From Salinirussus sp. (GTDB lineage Archaea > Halobacteriota > Halobacteria > Halobacteriales > Haloarculaceae), in NCBI GenBank assembly GCA_028275005.1, contig JAQCNN010000151.1:1-7780 (forward strand): DNA of 7,780 nt, in the 5' to 3' direction. The notes below the pieces were generated by a model. It saw nothing but the letters and a program-made list of their open reading frames with translations. It searched no databases and had not been told where the DNA came from. Shown in pieces: positions 5,350 through 7,780 of the stretch (positions are counted from its first letter, which is position 1; the number at the start of each line of letters is the position of its first letter). A program made the translations under genes and the position numbers.

Positions 5350-6137
5350 CGGTCGTCCTCTGCGGCGTTGGCGGGGACACGGGCAACGTCCGCCCGGTCC
5401 CACAGGTCGACGCCGACGGCCGCTTCGAGTACGTCCCGATCCCCGAGAAGGGGCCGACGACCGAGACGAGCACCTACGGGTCGCTCCCACAGCGATACGG
5501 CGACGGCTCACTGGCCGACCTCCTCGCCGGTGTACGACCCGGGAGTGACGGGGGGTGGCTCACCGACCCCGACACAGTTGCCGCCCACCCGGTCCACCAC
5601 GACCCGAACCTCGACGCCCTGACTTACGGTGAGCACCGGCCGGCCTACGTCTCCCGGCTGCGTGGGCTGGACCCCGGCGATGTCGTGGCCTTCTACACCG
5701 GCCTGCGTGGCCCGGACAGCGACGAGAAGCACCGCTACCTGTTTGGCTACCTCACCGTCGGCGCGGAACCGACCGTCCTCGACCCGGAGATGGACCCCGG
5801 TGCGAAGCGTCGGGCGCTCGAGACCCACCCGCAGAACGCACACACAAGGCGGTTCCAGGCCGCCGGCGACCTCTACTACCACGACGAGTCTGTCACCGAC
5901 CGGCCGGAGACGGTCGTCATTGTCGACGGGTGTGAGCCGGGTGGCCTGCTGGACCGTGCAGTTCGTCTGAGTGACCGCCGACAGGGGCCGAACTACTACA
6001 TGGCGTCCGAGCTGGTCGAGCGACTCACACCCGAATCGGCCGGCGAGGGTGGCGTCCATCTGGGCGGGATCAAGCCCGCGATACGGGCCGAGGTGAGCCG
6101 CCAGCGGTTCCTGGACGTACTCGACCGGCGGCCATGA
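5346..6137 (+). CDS. Nmad3 (nucleotide modification-associated domain 3) family protein
   Basis: A 263-residue protein matching, from memory of the family, the Nmad3 domain, named for predicted links to modified bases in DNA or nucleotides; no enzymatic activity is firmly known to me. Features that fit: an N-terminal VVLCGVGGDTGN strand and loop (3-14), EYVPIPE (28-34), HHDPNLDALTYGE (84-96), LDPGDVVAFYTGLR (108-121), YLFGYLTVG (131-139), NAHTRR (164-169) and GGLLDRAVRLSDRR (199-212). No signal peptide or membrane segment is seen. The start is a GTG at 5346 that overlaps the dapD stop (GTGA), and its own stop overlaps the ATG of a small ORF, so it is locked into the lysine operon. It is not a recognised DapC, DapE or DapF. 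Its job here is unknown; the coupling may only reflect co-expression. Confidence 0.75.
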   Translation: MTVVLCGVGGDTGNVRPVPQVDADGRFEYVPIPEKGPTTETSTYGSLPQRYGDGSLADLLAGVRPGSDGGWLTDPDTVAAHPVHHDPNLDALTYGEHRPAYVSRLRGLDPGDVVAFYTGLRGPDSDEKHRYLFGYLTVGAEPTVLDPEMDPGAKRRALETHPQNAHTRRFQAAGDLYYHDESVTDRPETVVIVDGCEPGGLLDRAVRLSDRRQGPNYYMASELVERLTPESAGEGGVHLGGIKPAIRAEVSRQRFLDVLDRRP

Positions 6138-6232
6138 GGGTCGTGACACGGCTTACACGACGGCTCCGGGGTGCGGTCGAGCCCGAGACGGACGGGAAGC
6201 ACAACGTTTGTGTCGCCACGCACCCCGCATAG
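6134..6232 (+). CDS. Small hypothetical ORF (32 residues) between Nmad3 gene and lysA
   Basis: An ATG-to-TAG frame whose start overlaps the Nmad3 stop as ATGA, repeating the coupling seen through this operon, and whose stop is five bases before the lysA ATG. It therefore fills the only sizeable gap in the operon almost exactly. The protein begins MRVVTRLTRRLRG (basic) and continues with AVEPETDGKHNVCVATHPA; it has a single Cys, so it is not a CPxCG zinc-finger microprotein. I recognise no family. It may be a true small protein, a coupling ORF that feeds ribosomes to lysA, or chance. The neat junctions raise its likelihood, but with only 32 codons composition gives little support. Confidence 0.4.
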   Translation: MRVVTRLTRRLRGAVEPETDGKHNVCVATHPA

Positions 6233-6237
6233 AGACA

Positions 6238-7470
6238 ATGAGTCAGACGACGGCCCCGGCACACCGGCTGGCCGACTGGGACGGCGACCGCCTCCTCGGG
6301 CTGGCTGACGAGCACGCCACCCCGCTGTACGTGCTGGACCTCGACCGCGTGCGGGCGAACTACCGCCGCTTTGCCGAGGCCTTCCCCGACGCGCACGTCA
6401 TGTACGCCGCAAAGGCCCACACCGGCCGTGCGGTGCTCGAGACACTCCTCGAGGCCGGCGCCGACATCGAGTGTGCTGCCGCCGGGGAACTCAAGCGGGC
6501 CGTCGAGGCCGGCGCGGACCCGAACGCCCTCCAGTACACGGCGGTCAACCCGCCGGGCCGGGACCTTGACTACGCTGTCGACCTCGCGGCCGAGCACCCG
6601 GGGCTGACCATCACCGGCGGCGCCGCGGACACCTTCGACCGACTGGCCGAGCGGGGCTACGACGGCCGGGTGGCGCTCCGTGTGAACCCCGGTATCGGCA
6701 CGGGCCACCACGAGAAGGTCGCCACCGGCAAGGACGCAAAGTTCGGGGTTCCGACCGACCGGGTGTCCGGGATGGCCGCCGACCTCCGGGACCGCTTCGA
6801 GTTCGTCGGCGTCCACGCCCACGTCGGCAGCGGCGTTCTCCGTGAGGACCTGGACGACCACATGGAGGCCATCTCCCAGATTGCCGACCTGGCCCGGACG
6901 GCCGCGGGCGGTCACGGGCTCGACTTCGTCGACATCGGCGGCGGCTTCGGCGTCCCCTACCGCCCCGAGGAGGATGCCTTGGACATGGACGAGGTTGCAC
7001 GCCGGGTCCGGAGGGCCGTTGGCGACCTCCCCGGCCGGCTCAAACTCGAGCCCGGCCGGTACGTGGTCGCCGACGCCGAGTGTCTCCTCACCCGCGTGAA
7101 CACGGTCAAGGAGGCGCCGGCCTCGACCGTCGTCGGCGTCGACGCCTCGCTGGCGACGCTGGTCCGGCCGGCGATGTTCGACTCCTACCACCACATCAGA
7201 AACCTCTCGGCGCCGGACCGGTCGAGAGAGCCCGTCTCGGTCGGCGGGCCCTGCTGTACCAGCGCCGATATCTTCTGTACGGACCGGCCGGTCGCGCGCC
7301 CCGAGCGGGGCGACCTGCTGGCGGTCGGCACCGCCGGCGCCTACGGCTACGAACTCGCAAACCAGTTTCACTCACAGCCACGACCGGCCGAGGTTGCTCT
7401 CGACGGGAGCGAGGAGCGGGTCGTCCGCCGCCGGGAGACGCTGTCGGACGTGACGCGCCTGGAGCAGTAA
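6238..7470 (+). CDS. lysA: Diaminopimelate decarboxylase
   Basis: The last step of lysine synthesis: PLP-dependent decarboxylation of meso-diaminopimelate. It has 410 residues of the fold type III (alanine-racemase-like barrel) decarboxylase family. Landmarks: PLYVLDLDRVRANY (29-42), PLP lysine K59 in MYAAKAH, RVNPGIGTGHH then TGKDAKFGV (148-171), HVGSG (195-199), the phosphate-binding GGGFG (234-238), EPGRY (271-275), the cross-subunit motif GPCCTSAD (337-344), and GAYGYELANQFHSQPRPAEV (367-386). The cross-subunit motif usually reads CESxD, so Thr341 replaces Glu. The Arg often found before PRPAEV is Gln380. The start at 6238 is chosen because residues from there match the family; an in-frame ATG at 6208 adds ten unlikely residues. 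A weak TTTGTG at 6207-6212 could act as an internal promoter, but operon transcription is more likely. Confidence 0.95.
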   Translation: MSQTTAPAHRLADWDGDRLLGLADEHATPLYVLDLDRVRANYRRFAEAFPDAHVMYAAKAHTGRAVLETLLEAGADIECAAAGELKRAVEAGADPNALQYTAVNPPGRDLDYAVDLAAEHPGLTITGGAADTFDRLAERGYDGRVALRVNPGIGTGHHEKVATGKDAKFGVPTDRVSGMAADLRDRFEFVGVHAHVGSGVLREDLDDHMEAISQIADLARTAAGGHGLDFVDIGGGFGVPYRPEEDALDMDEVARRVRRAVGDLPGRLKLEPGRYVVADAECLLTRVNTVKEAPASTVVGVDASLATLVRPAMFDSYHHIRNLSAPDRSREPVSVGGPCCTSADIFCTDRPVARPERGDLLAVGTAGAYGYELANQFHSQPRPAEVALDGSEERVVRRRETLSDVTRLEQ

Positions 7471-7483
7471 CAGCGGTCGCGAG

Positions 7484-7500
7484 CCGGGTGACCGGCCCGG
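7484..7500. terminator. GC-rich hairpin between convergent lysA and leuS
   Basis: CCGGG (7484-7488) and CCCGG (7496-7500) form a five-pair stem with a seven-base loop. CCGG-GTGA-CCGG (7484-7495) is an alternative with a GNRA-like tetraloop. It lies in the 40-base gap between two genes that meet tail to tail, where a bidirectional transcription end is expected. No T-run follows on either strand, so terminator function is a weak inference. Confidence 0.3.
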
Positions 7501-7510
7501 TGTTCGGGGG

Positions 7511-7780
7511 TCAGGAGATGTAGATCGCCGGCTTCCCGGGCTCTGCCTTCCGCGCCATCTCGCCGTCCTCGGCGCGTCGAACGGCCACGTCGGCCCCGAA
7601 CTCGTCGTCGAGCAGCCAGGCTGCCCGTTCGAGTACCGCCCGCTCGGTGTCGGCAGCCAGCGTCGGCTCGAGTTCGCGAGCCCGCCCCTGCAGGCCCTCG
7701 GCGTAGGCCTGGGCGGCCTCGCCGTGTCTCCCGACGGCCCCGTCGTTCATCAGGAGGCCAACAACGGCGGCGTCGGGGTC
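7511..7780 (-). CDS. leuS: Leucyl-tRNA synthetase, C-terminal part (cut by window edge)
   Basis: The last 89 codons of a gene entering from the right edge. The visible residues include DPDAAVVGLLMNDG, a helical region with RHGEAAQAYAEGL, AWLLDDEFGADVAV and the closing ARKAEPGKPAIYIS. The end pattern (basic KARxAxPxKPAI followed by one to three residues) and the preceding alpha/beta segment match the C-terminal domain of archaeal-type leucyl-tRNA synthetase, which recognises the long variable arm of tRNA-Leu. No catalytic motif (HIGH, KMSKS) can be checked because those lie outside the window, so I cannot tell a working enzyme from the catalytically degenerate LeuRS paralogues found in some archaea. 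The frame stays open to the edge; the internal ATG at 7748-7750 is not the start. It is convergent with lysA. Confidence 0.78.
   Translation of the reverse strand, partial: DPDAAVVGLLMNDGAVGRHGEAAQAYAEGLQGRARELEPTLAADTERAVLERAAWLLDDEFGADVAVRRAEDGEMARKAEPGKPAIYIS

Noticed and set aside
4303..5511. A 402-codon minus-strand open frame opposite dapB, dapD and the Nmad3 gene
   Set aside because: It crosses three real genes that are joined by start/stop overlaps, carries no family signature, and has shadow-type Arg/Val/Gly/Asp composition.
6070..7371. A 433-codon open frame on the minus strand opposite lysA
   Set aside because: It is a GC-rich shadow of lysA with no recognisable domain. Long antisense frames are routine in haloarchaeal DNA, and all lysA motifs are on the plus strand.

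Overview
This window looks like chromosomal core DNA from a haloarchaeon (class Halobacteria). The base composition is very GC-rich. Most proteins are strongly acidic. Promoters sit about 25-28 bases before start codons, so many messages are probably leaderless. The window also carries archaeal-type genes: a single-gene NAC, an archaeal LeuRS C-terminus and a TGT_C2-plus-PUA protein. I see no rRNA, tRNA, CRISPR array, insertion sequence or prophage gene.

Left part (about 1-2551, all minus strand): four informational or protein-quality genes in the order htpX (membrane zinc protease), a NYN/PIN-like putative ribonuclease, a TGT_C2+PUA RNA-binding protein, and the nascent polypeptide-associated complex protein. 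Each has its own plausible TATA-like element, so they may be separate units rather than one operon, although PUA and NAC are only 37 bases apart.

Centre (2552-2834): a divergent promoter region. A strong TATA box facing right lies about 28 bases before the ATG of a 32-codon ORF. This ORF ends in a Lys/Arg run (SKRKRRAR), and an imperfect hairpin begins four bases after its stop. Because it sits directly before a lysine biosynthesis operon, it is a candidate for a leader peptide with attenuation-like control. This is the most interesting element in the window.

Right part (2835-7470, plus strand): a tightly packed lysine operon by the diaminopimelate (succinylase-type) route: dapA, dapB, dapD, an Nmad3-domain gene, a 32-codon ORF, and lysA. 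Four successive junctions are 4-base start/stop overlaps (ATGA, ATGA, GTGA, ATGA). DapA makes the dihydrodipicolinate precursor, DapB reduces it, DapD succinylates tetrahydrodipicolinate, and LysA decarboxylates meso-DAP to lysine. Haloarchaea have no DAP-containing wall, so the pathway should serve lysine only. dapC, dapE and dapF are not in the window; a convergent gene (C-terminal part of leucyl-tRNA synthetase) closes the right edge. The oddity in the operon is the Nmad3 protein, from a family predicted to work with modified nucleotides, which is translationally coupled into an amino-acid pathway.

Every gap shorter than 300 bases that held something notable is listed; no stretch over 300 bases lacks a gene. 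Family assignments were made by reading motifs, without database searches.
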